Source: Pipra filicauda
Taxonomy: Eukaryota > Chordata > Aves > Passeriformes > Pipridae
NCBI RefSeq assembly: GCF_003945595.2
Contig: NW_024103452.1
Span: 3,697,524 to 3,761,523, forward strand
Reading direction: 5' to 3'
Length of the DNA: 64,000 bases
Under the pieces are notes generated by a model that was given only the letters and a program-made list of their open reading frames with translations, ran no database searches and had not been told where the DNA came from. Both the position numbers and the translations under genes were made by a program. Below are positions 1 through 12,461 of the stretch, one piece after another (within the stretch, counting starts at the first letter, position 1; each line of letters opens with the position of its first letter).

Positions 1-3000
1 TTAGTGCAAAAGCTGTCCATATCATTAGAGAAAGATGGAGTCTTTTAAACTTGGTGCAGTTTCTGTATTTCTCTTCATTGCCATGACTGTAATACAGTTT
101 TGCTGTGATAACATACCAGATTCCAAGGATGTATTGAATGCCCTGGACAGCTCTGAATATGTAACATTCTCCAGACAGAAGGGAAGGCAAAAACTTTTGT
201 ACAACTGTGTTTCACCAAAAAGATAGCTCTGAAACAGCAGAGCCATCCATACCTTTGCCAGACACTCATTCACAAAGTGTCATAATCTGTACAGCTATCT
301 TCTCCATAAACATATTTTTCATAATTTTCTTTTTACTTTTGTCCACATCTGACATGTTACTCTAGCAGTTTCTATATCAAAGTTCTTTCTTGTCTGTTCT
401 ATTGCATGTATATAAAAACAAAAATTCACAGCATGGTAAGGTGTGTGCCATTTGCTTATTTCAAAATAAGTAGGTCTTATATTTTTGTTGTGATCCTCTA
501 TTTTATATATATAATTTTATACATAAATACAGTTTGTTTGACTGATGCACCTTTAGTGTTCTGTTACATGATTAACTGTATACATAGAGGCTATATCCAC
601 ACTGTAACTTTACACAGTGCTTAGAAGAACAGAAGACGTCTCTGAATGTTTTCCTAGTACAAGGCTGAGATATTTTTCAGTGTCTAAGGAATCTGTGTAC
701 CCAACCTCCATTACATTACTGACAATTTGTGTGATCTGCTTTAGATTCTTGCTGTAGGTTTTCTAAATTTCCTCTCTGGAAGTTTCTGTCTCTTACCATT
801 GACTCTGTGGGAAGGTCAAGTACCTGAATTGGGCGTTTTGATCTGCACCTTGGGATTGTATCATGGGGTAAATAGTACAGGAGCTTTAACAAGTGTCTAT
901 ACCCCATGGTTGTTTTGCAAAAAAATCCATTCCTTTACTGAATTGTCAACCTGCCTCTCAACAAAATCTCCCTTTTAAATTAAAGTGAGAGTTTGAGAAT
1001 GGACCAGTCTACCACATCCACAACCACCTGATCTGTGTGGCTATAGAAGAAGGTAAACAAAGACAGAGACCAGCCCCCATTTGCAGAATTAGCATGTCCT
1101 TTTTTCTACTAGTAATCATGATTGCAAAAGGCTATCTGGAAAGCATTCTGAGTTCAACTGATGTTTAAAAGGCCCTTAGCACACAACAAAGTAGCACGAT
1201 CAAAATTTTATCCATTTATACCCTTTTCTAATCATGTCACTGAAACATAATCTCATTTCATTTAGAATAGAGTGCAGTGCTATGTGAGATCTGTTGCCTG
1301 CAGTACAACTGATGATACTTTAGATAAGAAGGATGAGATAGCTTTCAGCCTTACAGAGGTAACAGACCACTTTAATGAAAGTTTAGAATTTGTGTTTAAT
1401 ATTTCATGAACTTAATACTTTGATTTACGTAGGCTACTGTATGTCCTCAAAAGTAAAGAGAATAGTTCTTTCATGGAAGAGCATTTGGGGAGAAAAATGT
1501 TGACATTTCTACTCAAGTTAAACTCCTAATTGTGTATAAATCTTTCATAGCTCTCCTGTTTCTCTGAATAAATTACTTTCACATTGCAACAACAAAATCA
1601 GACATTTCTAAACTGTTGTTTATGATAAAATCTCATCACCACCTTCTCATCATCTCCAGTACAAAAACCAGCACTAGTATCAGACATTTAGGGAAACATT
1701 ATTGCACACACAAATACACGTCCATTGTCATGTTCTTCAACTTGGCAGAAATTCTTTATTGAGATAGCTAATAGCAGTTCTGGATAAAAAAATGGAGGCA
1801 AAACAATAATGTTCAATGAAAAGGTCAAAGAAGAACAGAGTAATAGATTTACACAGAAAAGTCATGAAATTCTTAATGAGGGTGCCAGATTTGGATATCT
1901 GCACCCTAAGTATGTAGTGCTAGTTGAGAAGAAAGGTCCATGTACATAAACCTGAATATCACAACACAAGGGTTTTCTCCAGACACACTCTCTTTTGATA
2001 GTATACAACAATGAGATATTGAAAATGTACTGTAGGTACTGTAAAAGTATCTGATGGTTATCAGCTTTCCTATACAAGCAAGGTATTGGCAGCTTGATTA
2101 CCATACTCTTGACAATTTCCAAATACAAAATAATCAAGTAGCATGTTCTGGACTAGCAAACTGTAAAACCTATTGCTATTCAGTGCCATGATAAGATTGC
2201 AATATTCTCTCTTCTCCGCTTCTGATGGGATACCTTGAAATTGTCTCTTGCTGCAGCTAAAATTATATATCCCCTAGCAAATGCACATTTATCCCTTTGA
2301 CTGTTGACTTTTGCCATGTCCTTTCAAATGCCAGTCCAAAAAGCGTGTCAGCACAAGGAGAGTCATCATTCACACAGTCCATTGGTAGTGGTCTCAAGGA
2401 GGGAAAGTGGGCAGATTGATTTTGTTCCCGCAAAAAAAAAAGTAAGTGACCTATGAAATGTGAAGTTGACCTTTTATTTGTTATCAGTCATCTGGACAAG
2501 TGAAGGGAACCACCCTCTTTGTTATGCTTATTGGCCTTTTGTCAACACTACATGCTCCAAATTGGTATTTCCTGAAAGGCTCAACAAATTGCAAGTGACC
2601 TGCCAAATCATAAAGGAAATCATGGCAAGACCCTGAAAAGAAGCAGTGTCCTTGTCATGTTCACTAGACTTTTGGGCAAGAAAGCGGAAGCAGAAATATC
2701 TTAGACCTGCAAACCTCTAACCTCTCCAATCCTCTAATATTCAGAGTGAAGCAGCAAGCAAAAGCATCCAGAGCAGTTGTATCTCTCCACTTCCATTCAA
2801 ATCAGCACTCACTTGATGCAGTAAAATGGATACCTCATACTACATTACTTTGCACTACATTTACACTGCTATAAGTTGATTTCGTTTAGCAGCTTCCACA
2901 GTAAGAGTGACAATATCAGAAGCCAAGTCCTACTGTTCAATCTTGAAAAACTGACATGAACCAACAAGGCATTTAAAATTTCAAAAGAAAAGCCAATGAA

Positions 3001-6000
3001 CAGCTTTGTATGTGGCTATATTTAAATGGTAGGCCATTATTTATTTCTAAAACTGTCCAATAATGGATGTAACAAGATGCTACCTGCTCCTTTTCAAGCC
3101 TGCCTCTCCCAAAAGCACAGGACAACCACTTAGGGACAAGCAGCTCTCTGATTTCCCCAGATATCGTGTCACCTTCAGGCACTGTAGGACTGAGGGACTG
3201 GCCACAAGTGGTTCTTACAGAGCTGTGTCTACTCATGCCTCCTCTAGGGAAATAATAATCACCTTACACAGTTGTAAAATTTAACACTGGATTTCTCATA
3301 CAGGGCTTTTTTTTGTTCATGACACCATGCCAGAAAGCCTAACAATTTGCAAAGTGCTGAGGTTAGCTCTTTTGTAGCTCAAATCCAAAGAATCCAAACT
3401 ACAGCTCTATTTTACACACAATTACAAAGTTCCTCATGCACTAGCTCATGCCTTCTTCCAATAGTTCTCATCTTCTGTCATACAGATACCATTTAGTTCA
3501 TTGTTTTAGCCATATGCTAAACACACTCTCAAGCTCCAGTTACCAGCAAACATCACAAGTGTCATTTCACATGTGTTTTCAAATTGCTATTTAGATGTTT
3601 CTTGATCTGCACATCTGCTACAGCTGCTTTGTGTAGACTTCTCTTAGTCCTTAGTCACTTCTGTGACTATGCACAGCCTACTCGATAGTTTAACTCCTTA
3701 ATCAGCCATAGACTTAAGTTTCCATTGCTTAAGAGACACGTGTATGGAAGACTCAGTATATTTCAGACTCATGTAACACTGCTTTAGCCTTAAGCAAAGA
3801 AAAAATGGATGCTATGATAGATTCCTTTGAGCCAAATTCTATTAATCCAGTAAAACTCTTATTGCAAATAATTTCACTGTTTAAAGACTTAAATAATAGG
3901 ATTCTTTCACTGCACTCATTGAAGCCTACACAAAGAGAAAAAAAAAGGGAGTTACCACTGAGCAATTCAAGAAGTTATTTTTATTTTTTAAAAAGGTTAA
4001 AGCAAACTTACACATGTGCTCCAGGCAAACCCAACCATTTTCATTCTCCCTAAAAACGTTTTAAAAAAAGTGAAAGGAGGAAGAATAACAAACAAGTTAT
4101 TCTCTAGTACCAGTACTAGAGAAACACGAAGATGTTGCTGAAAGCAAGTATACATTTTTTCTGTCATCTGTACTGTATTTTTTTTCACATAACTCTGTTT
4201 CCAAAAGATGCAAAGCAGCAATAAAATAGTTTCACCAACTCTCCACTTTTATTGCTTAAAATAAAAAAGAGTTTGGTTAAAATAAAAAAATTATAAAGCT
4301 ACTCTGAAGACACATAGGTTGAGGAAAATCACAGCACATATCCAAAATGTTCCACATGGTCTTCGGGTATTAGCACTTAACAAGCCAGAATTCCTTGCAC
4401 CAGAATGAACACTTTACCACATAGAGTAAAGGGGCATCTATAAATATGGACATGCTGGGAGCAACTGCACAACAGTAATTGCAGCTTCTATTTGAAATTC
4501 TTTTGGGGAATTTGATGAGCTCCAGTTTCAGTACCACAATGAAAAATTGATACTTCAGGAATGGACAGGGGAATGGAATAATGAAGTAATGAAAGAAAAG
4601 ACTTCAGGGGACTTGTGTTTTTTCTTTCTTTATTGTGGGCCTGCTGCTCTATGAACAACAAGTGTCTGCTATAAAATGATATTTTTTTTCAAATTACAAC
4701 AGCTTCAAAGAAAAACAAAGTAGAGGGATGGAGGGTAGAAAGGCTATGAAACCTTGCTGGGTTTTTTCATCACTTTCAAAATGTTCACTGATGTCAGGAA
4801 TGCAGGGATTTTGCCAAGAAAAAACAGTGGATTTAGAAAATGTCATGAGCAACATTACTGAAATAGAAGCTATGTTCATATTTGCAAATACTCTGTCACA
4901 TCACAAGCAAATCTGGTGAGCAAAGCAGTTTTGCTGAGGACCAAATGCCCAAACCATGTGCACTTGGGGAATTTTACCTTGGACTTCATTAGAGCTAGGT
5001 CTCATAGACTGAATTCCTGAGAGCACTTAAGAATGTTGCTCATGCTCTTTCAGTTAATTTTAACCTGGAATAAAATTTGTGTGCAGTGTGACTCCAGTGT
5101 GGACATTCCTGTTCTGAACTAAAAGATTAAACACACCAGAATGTATAGCTAAACTCAGCAAGCTCTTGCAATAATATTTGGATTCCCTTTCTCACAGTCA
5201 AGAGAACTTCCAATGCTATTCCTCCTTCCTTTGGAAATAACTCTTTTTTTTTTTAAATTGAGATTACTGCAAAATAGTTGCAACATAAAGATTTGATTTT
5301 TATGCTCATTTTATGCCTTTATCCCTCATTTTCATAATGACAATCTTCACTGCAATCATTCCATCGAATCATAAATAAACCAAAATGCATTCAACTACTG
5401 GTAAGAATGGGAAAGGTCAGAAAAGTTTGTCTCAAGTACCAGAATTTCTGTGTAGCTCTGAGGTACTCACATTATAGAAGGGGATGAGGGTTCACTGCCT
5501 ACTTTGGCAATACATCAAGTGCTATTAAAATAATTTTTACAACTCATATTCTTAATACTTATTATCAGTCTAAAAGGGAAACTTCATTTATGCAGCTGTA
5601 CAGATGCTAGCCTAGGTGGTTTATGCAGCAGAATTCACTAACTTGTACACTGGTAAGTTATTTTTAAACATTCAGCAGAAACTGATCCTGCAGGTGAAAG
5701 CAGGGTCCTGGAGGGCATCCTCTTACACATAAATGAGGCAGTTGGAGGATATTTTATGTGTACTTTAAGAAAATTTATAGTGATGGATGATATTTGCACT
5801 CAAGTTTTCATGTAGGACAGTAGTCACTGGATATAAGAATTCAGCAGACAATGCTCATTACAAGATTATAAAATACTTCTTACAGCAGCTTTTTAAAGAT
5901 ATTTTAAATATAATGCAATTATACACAGAAAAAAATTAAATATTTTTAATTTTAATTTTTAGTAACAAAGAGAAACTACACAAGAACTGTTATTTTCACA

Positions 6001-9000
6001 GTAGTTTTAAACAGATCACCTAGTTCTTTAAATGGGGGCATATGCGTGTATAGACACAGACACAAATTCAATAAAGAAGTCTTTTGCAATGGTTCATGAA
6101 TACATCAAAGGATTAATTACAAATACGTTTTAGCCTCGTGTGTCTGCATGAAAACCACAAAAGGTGACAAGAAAAAATAACTTGCAATAACTTGCATCTC
6201 CCCACATGGAACTGATTACAGAACTACTGAACAAATCTACAATTAATAGAGCGAGAAGAGCAAGTATGGCAGGATCAGCTTCCCTGCACTAGCTAATAAA
6301 AATGGCCAAATTTCTGCTCTTCTTATCTGCAGTGATATATCTACTCATCATACCATTCTACTTCTTATTCGTCCCATATACAATTTCCACTCGAGGCATT
6401 AGGAATCCAGTGCAAAGAAGAGCTACCTGGGGAGCACTAGAGACCTGCAGTGCAACTGGAGAACAGATTTTTGCTGCTCTTCCAGCCTTTATTTTCTTAT
6501 GCAGATACACATTATTCTGATTAGCAACAATGTCATCTCAGGGCACAGTTTGAGGCCTGATAAACCAGCCTAATGGAGAAAACGGAAGAGCTCTGACCCG
6601 CTTTAAAAGAATTAGCTGTACAAAGGTGTTTGTAAGCATAAAATTACCTGCATTATTAAAATATTGCTAAGGCAATCTCTAACAGATTATTAGAAAATTT
6701 CTATCTATATAAGAAATCAGAGTGGTACTCCAAAAAGTCAGAATAGGTTGCAGTTTTATTACAGCTAACAAAGCTTTGTCACAGAGGGATGAACCTAGAA
6801 ACTGTAATTTACTCTCTTAATTTGCCTTCTGGAAAGAAAAAGGATATCCCACAGCCAAGAGGGTCCTTTAAATCAATGCAGGGACTTTAAGCATTATCAA
6901 TATCTCCCTTATCTAAACCTGAGGAGAACCCATGGCTGATTTTCATGTGAAGAACTTAAAAGCATGAAGAACTTAATCTCCTTGTCAGTAAAGTACTGAT
7001 AACAAGACTGACATCTTACAAGATTATCAAATTCAGATAATGAAGCAGATAAAATGTGGTACAGGAAAGTTGACTACTTATATGAACGAGGACCTGAGCA
7101 CTACACAGAGTTTGAAGAAAAGCCAAAGAAATAAATGGGAGGCAACTTGGGGGAAGGAGGCTAGGATGAACATGGCACACACTGGTAGTAAAAAGCAGCT
7201 TCCTGAGTTGGACAGGCATTGTTCTGGGGTTCTACAACATAATAAAGCACCGAGTACTGAATTTTATCGTAAATAATTATTTCTTCTGCAGTAATATGTA
7301 GGAAGCCACACTGTCTGGCTACAAAATCAGGGAGTACAAAGATCATCTCTGTAGCAATGAGTCATCAATAAAAGCGTGGATCTTTTGAAATTCTGCTTCC
7401 AGCTGGCTGGAGAAGAGCGATTTCCACCCTAAAACCTGTGTTAGCCCTGCCCCCCCACATGGCTGATCAGCCAGCCCAGCACTGCTGCTGACAGGGCTCT
7501 GAACACTCTGTCTGCCAGAGAGCTTGCCGTTCCAGCAAAGTGAGCTTGTATTTGCCCACATATATGGTCACAGTCATATGCAAAGCTCTCATGTTTCTGT
7601 CAGTTTTTTACACTTCAGGTGCAAAACAGAATTGCCAAGTGCCAAGCACGTGACATGCAATGCCTGCTGACAGACCATATCCTTACAGGGGAACACCTGA
7701 ATGGCTCTAGCAACACAATTGCCTCACATCATTTCACCCTCTCAGCAGAGGATTTTGGACATCTATTAAGAGAAAAAGAATCAAACATATCAGTAACAAT
7801 GCAGATGTTAGGTAGTTAGAAAAAAAAAAATTAAAATCACACAAAAAACAACTGCTAATGCTTGCAAAGAGTAGTTCAGATCAGAGTCTGGCCTGTAGGT
7901 TCACAGGTTTTTTAATTAAGACAAGCATTATCAACCTTGAGAAGTGATGCCCGGTTTACTGAGGATATTTTATCTGCTCTTAATGTTAGACAGAAACTCA
8001 GCAGGGCTTTTTGGTGAGTACACCAGAGTACAAAGGGAGGAGAAAAAAAAATGAAAAAAATTTCCTGCCAGAAATCTGCACCTCAAGCAAGATAACCACC
8101 CTGCTAACAAATTACTCCACTGGAACCTCACCATATGTTGCTTGTATGGTACCTGTTGATATTTAGGCTTCAGGCAACCACAGAGAGATTTAGAGAATCT
8201 CGATGATGCAGCAGAGGTGTAAAACTTTTATTAAATACCATATTTAAGAAGATGACCTTCAAGAAAATTGCCTGGCACCTACACTCACCTTCATGCAGAG
8301 CGGTCAATTGTCTTGGCAAGCCAGAGCCCCAAGACTGAAATATTATTGAGTGCAGAATGATAAAACTTCAAGAGCAATATGATTTCTTCTTTCTTTCTAG
8401 AACCTGTTCCAATGTTTTACTTGTCACAGGAGAGTAAGTGTGAACACCATGCTCTACCCATTTAATTTTGTCTTTCTGGCATCAATTCCAAAGGGCTTGT
8501 AGTTCAACCAGCTCAGAAACCAGTAGATTCTTTATCAGTGAAGAATGACACTGTGAACCTCTGATATTGGCCCTGTCAATATCCCATAACCTGTGGCCCA
8601 AGAAACCACTTCTAGAGGCAAAGGAACATTGAGATTCCAGTGCTGTTCAGTCCTTAGTCTAATCTATTGAGAGAATCATGCTGGGCCCTCCGAGTCTAGT
8701 GGTACCCATTCAGGTATGGGACTGATGGAGTTAATGCAGAGCTCCCAATTACTGGTGCTGCTGGGATTTAGCACAAGGACTAACGGGGGGTTATGGTTCC
8801 CGGGGAGAGCATACCTGGATGCCATATGAAACAGCCAAATTTTCCATCCTCATCACATACAGAAGAGTAATGTGCTCTCTACTGAATACAGGGAATCACT
8901 CTACACATTTCTGCTTTCAAACAGCGACAAACTGGAATTTTTGGCCAGTATTTTGTGGCCAAATGCCACAAAAATTCATTATCACATTGTAAAAACCATG

Positions 9001-11220
9001 TAATATCTGGACACTAGTTTATGTGCCTTTGCACAGAGACATTTCTGGTGGTTATTTTGGTTTAAAAATTTATTACAAGTTCTTCATATACAAATAATAT
9101 GTATTCATTAAAAATCATAACAATATATGAAAAATAAAATGTCAGCTATAAAAAAAATTAAAGCAAAAGAAACCTATTATGTTTTTAAATCACAGAATTT
9201 CTTGTCCACCTTCAAGTGTCAGCTCAGACTGAGAGTTTTTGTTCAGGTTTTTTGTAGGTTTTTTTTTTCACTCAAGAAGAAAACCTGGAAACTAAATTGG
9301 GAGGGATATTTGAAGTGATCTAGATAGATAAAGAAATTCTTACCAAAATGCTTTGGACAACAAAGTAATTTTTTTCAATTTGCTTTACACAACATTTTAA
9401 GTCCTGTACTAGCTGATACAAAAGATACCAATGCCATTCTATTACCAGAAAATAAAAGACATATTGCTTTTGCTTATTTACAGTCTACAATTGTGCAACG
9501 TGACATGGAAATTATTCATTTTTCTGTCTGGAAAAGTTTCAGTCTTTCCTATTTCTAATTCCCAGAATTAACTTTCATTTCTTAGAGAGTCTAACACATA
9601 AAGCTTTGAGTCTTAGACGTTTAATACTTCTCTTCTATAAAGCCCTGTGGTCAAAGTCAAAACACATTTACAAGCTAGGTCTTTCTGAATCCCAGGACAC
9701 TGCAAACTTGTATCATCTTTCTGAAAAGGACATATATAAGAAGCTTCTGTAAGACTCAGTGATAGATAAAAGAAACCCTGCTAATAAAATACAGACAGAA
9801 ATAAAAAAGGGATAAATAGGGGCATTGTGATGCTCGGGCTCTGACAGCCAGAAGAACAATCAAGACAGATTATTGGCCTCTTTTAGCCTCTTCAGCACAA
9901 GACTGGCTTGAAAAACTTATCGTATTTAAAGAGGTTGAATGGAAATAAAATGCGTACTCCATGTGGCTAATCACTGCTCTCTTCACCCTTTGAGCCTGTG
10001 ACCTTACTGAATTACGTCATTCAGCTGGTCAGGAAAATCTCTAATGATACATAGCCCAAGCTGGAGGAGGGGTCACATGCTGACTATAGAAATTACTGTG
10101 TGAGGTGTCACATTAACCAGAAAGTGAAAATAGGAAGTCACACTAATCCGTGTTCTAGATCACCATACTACCTGCTGCAGGTCTTAATACTCTGTTGGTA
10201 TGAGTATTTTAAGTTTACCATAAATATATCAGAATGAATTTCATCCCATCCTCCAAGAAATTTATTAGAGGGTCATTATGATGATAATAGTCTCTGTTCT
10301 GAAATATATGCAACACAAGTCTCCACCTACAACTGGCTCTTACCCTGTTGAATTCACATGGAAGACATGGCCTAAGCAGAAAATAGTCACCTGCACACTA
10401 AGTACATTACTTTTGCTATCATTATTGATGTTTTTGTGGCGAAGTCACACTCGTGGACCATGAGCCCTATTGATATTCCCTGCCTGCAATTATGCTATCT
10501 TTGTTGTGCCAGAGTGTCCCATTTCACATTACCCAGAGGTGGCAAGAAACTATTTTGACCTTGCTGATGTGGGATAAGCAAAGTAAAATATTGTAGTAGT
10601 AAAAGTAATGATGGTTGCTGGAACTTCATTTTCCATAATATGTAGGTCTTTACAAATTACTCTTGCCAGTGGTTGTCTATTCCACTCTCTTTTCGCTCTT
10701 GTGATCTAAAGCCTTTTTGTAAAATACTTACATTTGTCCTCCCTCCCTGCTCCTTAATGTAGATGATAAATTTTTACCAGTTTCCTCTGGAAATCTGTAA
10801 ACACCTTCTCCTTTTTATATAATTATCTTGAAGGTGTTTATATAGACCATGACTATATGACTGCAGCGTTCTCTTTTCTGAACTATGTACACTTAATTTT
10901 TTAACTTCTTCCAAAGACACTCCAATTTTTAGATATTAAATAGAAGTCCTTGTATTTTCTCCAGTTCATTGACACTCACATCCTTCCTAACAAGAGAGAA
11001 ATCATATACACTAGAAAGCAAAGTGTCTACAAGTCCACATTTAATGTCTTAAATTTGCAGGTTTTATGATAAAGACTTTTATAAGTGTGCAGTTATTCTG
11101 CGCAAGTATGCAAGACATGAGAAAACAGACTGATTTGCCAAACTAGCTTAAAAAACAAATCTAACTTCAAACATAGAAGCCCAGAGGCACTTTGAAAAAC
11201 ATACAGATGATTATATAAAT
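1..11220. other. Intronic DNA, nothing recognised
   Basis: AT-rich single-copy-looking DNA with short chance open frames on both strands (all below 85 codons) and short A or T runs. I see no exon, no RNA gene and no mobile element that I can name. A block at 7420-7540 is somewhat richer in GC but codes for nothing recognisable. TTACGTCA at 10012-10019 resembles a CREB/ATF site. Confidence 0.6.
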
Positions 11221-11303
11221 TCCTTCCTTCCTTCCTCCCTCCCTTCCTTCCTCCTTTTTTCCTTCCTTCCTCCCTTTTCTTTCTTTTCTTTCTGTTTGTT
11301 TCC
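11221..11303. repeat. Polypyrimidine (TTCC/TTTC)n microsatellite
   Basis: About 80 bp of almost pure pyrimidine on the plus strand, starting as TTCC repeats and drifting to CCTCCC and TTTCTTTTC. It is 560 bp from the solo LTR. Such tracts vary in length and can adopt triplex structures. Confidence 0.9.
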
Positions 11304-11855
11304 TATAATATGGCTACTCATCCATCTCATATCAGCTGCACTTTTTTCCTGTCAGTAATTTCTAAATAGCTCTTCTCCCAAAAATCTTACACATTCTTTT
11401 ATCTTCTCCTCTCAAAGTTATTATTTTTAATGAATTAACAATGAGAACATTGTGCAGATCTTTTTCTAGACTTTCCAAGACACTGTGCAGCAAGGTCAGC
11501 TTTTTTCACTTGCTACTGCCTGAATGCTCATGGTACTTAAATGCTGTTTAAATGGATGATTTTAGACTTTTGTTATGTGTCTTCATATCATTCCCTCTTC
11601 AATTTTCTTTTGCCAAAAATGACTAAATTTAATTAAAAATACTTGTTTAACAATATTTCTGGTTACTTCTATAATGTCATCTGAAACATTCTGTAATAAA
11701 TCCTGACACCATTTACATATTTTTCCAGAACAGAGTCATTGCTTGCTATCTCCCTAGGTCAGTCTCTGCTCTAATTATGTTTTTTCTTTTTAATTTTATT
11801 TTCCCCTTCCCTTAAAATATTAAATATATCTTCTAACACATAAGATTTACAGTAC

Positions 11856-12461
11856 ATAATTGTGTTGGTCTTGGTTGGGCTAGAGTTAATTTTCTTAATT
11901 CTAGCTGGTATGGAGTTGTGTTTGGGGGTTGTGCTGGAAACAGTGTTTATAACTCAGGGATATTTTAGTTATTGCTGAGCAGCATTTGCACAACATCAAG
12001 GCTCTTCCAGCTTCTCATGCTACCCTACCAGAGAGGATGCCGGGGGTGCATAAGTCTTTGGGAGGGGCACAGCTGGGACAGCTGACTCCAAGTGACCTAA
12101 GGGATATTCCAGACCATACGGCATCATCCTCAGCGTATAAGGGGGTGGGGGGGAAGAAGAAAGGGAGGGGACGTTTGAAGCCATGGCATTTGTCTTCCCA
12201 AGTGACCACTGAATGTGATGGATCCCTGCTTTCCTGGGGATTGCTGAACACCTGCCTGCTGATGGGAAGTGGGGAATGAATTCCTTGTTTCGGTTTTCTT
12301 GTATGCTCAGCATTTGCTTTGCCCATTGAACTGTCTTTATCTCAACCCAAGAGTTTTCTCACTTCTACTCCTCAGATTCTCTCCCCCATCCCAGTGGTGA
12401 GGAGTAAGCGAGTGGCAGCGTGAGGCTCAGTTGCCAGCTGGGGCCAAATCATAACAATAAT
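11856..12461 (+). mobile_element. Solo ERV LTR with 5-bp target duplication
   Basis: The element at 11861-12456 starts TGTGTTGGTCTTGG and ends ATCATAACA, and resembles an LTR common in neoavian genomes (blocks such as TTAGTTATTGCTGAGCAG, GGGACAGCTGACTCCAA and CTGATGGGAAGTGG). It is flanked by perfect ATAAT copies at 11856-11860 and 12457-12461; a 5-bp duplication fits class III (ERVL-type) elements. A TATA-like GTATAAGG is near 12137. No internal retroviral sequence remains on either side, so it is a solo LTR left by recombination. Its promoter would point against CACNA2D1. Confidence 0.9.

Noticed and set aside
8390..8600. Possible very old CR1 remnant (GAACCTGTTCCAATGTTT)
   Set aside because: Only one short phrase resembles CR1 and the following bases do not continue the match.
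10012..10019. TTACGTCA, a CREB/ATF-like site
   Set aside because: One 8-mer in 36 kb of intron is weak evidence without conservation or accessibility data; mentioned only within the intron entry.
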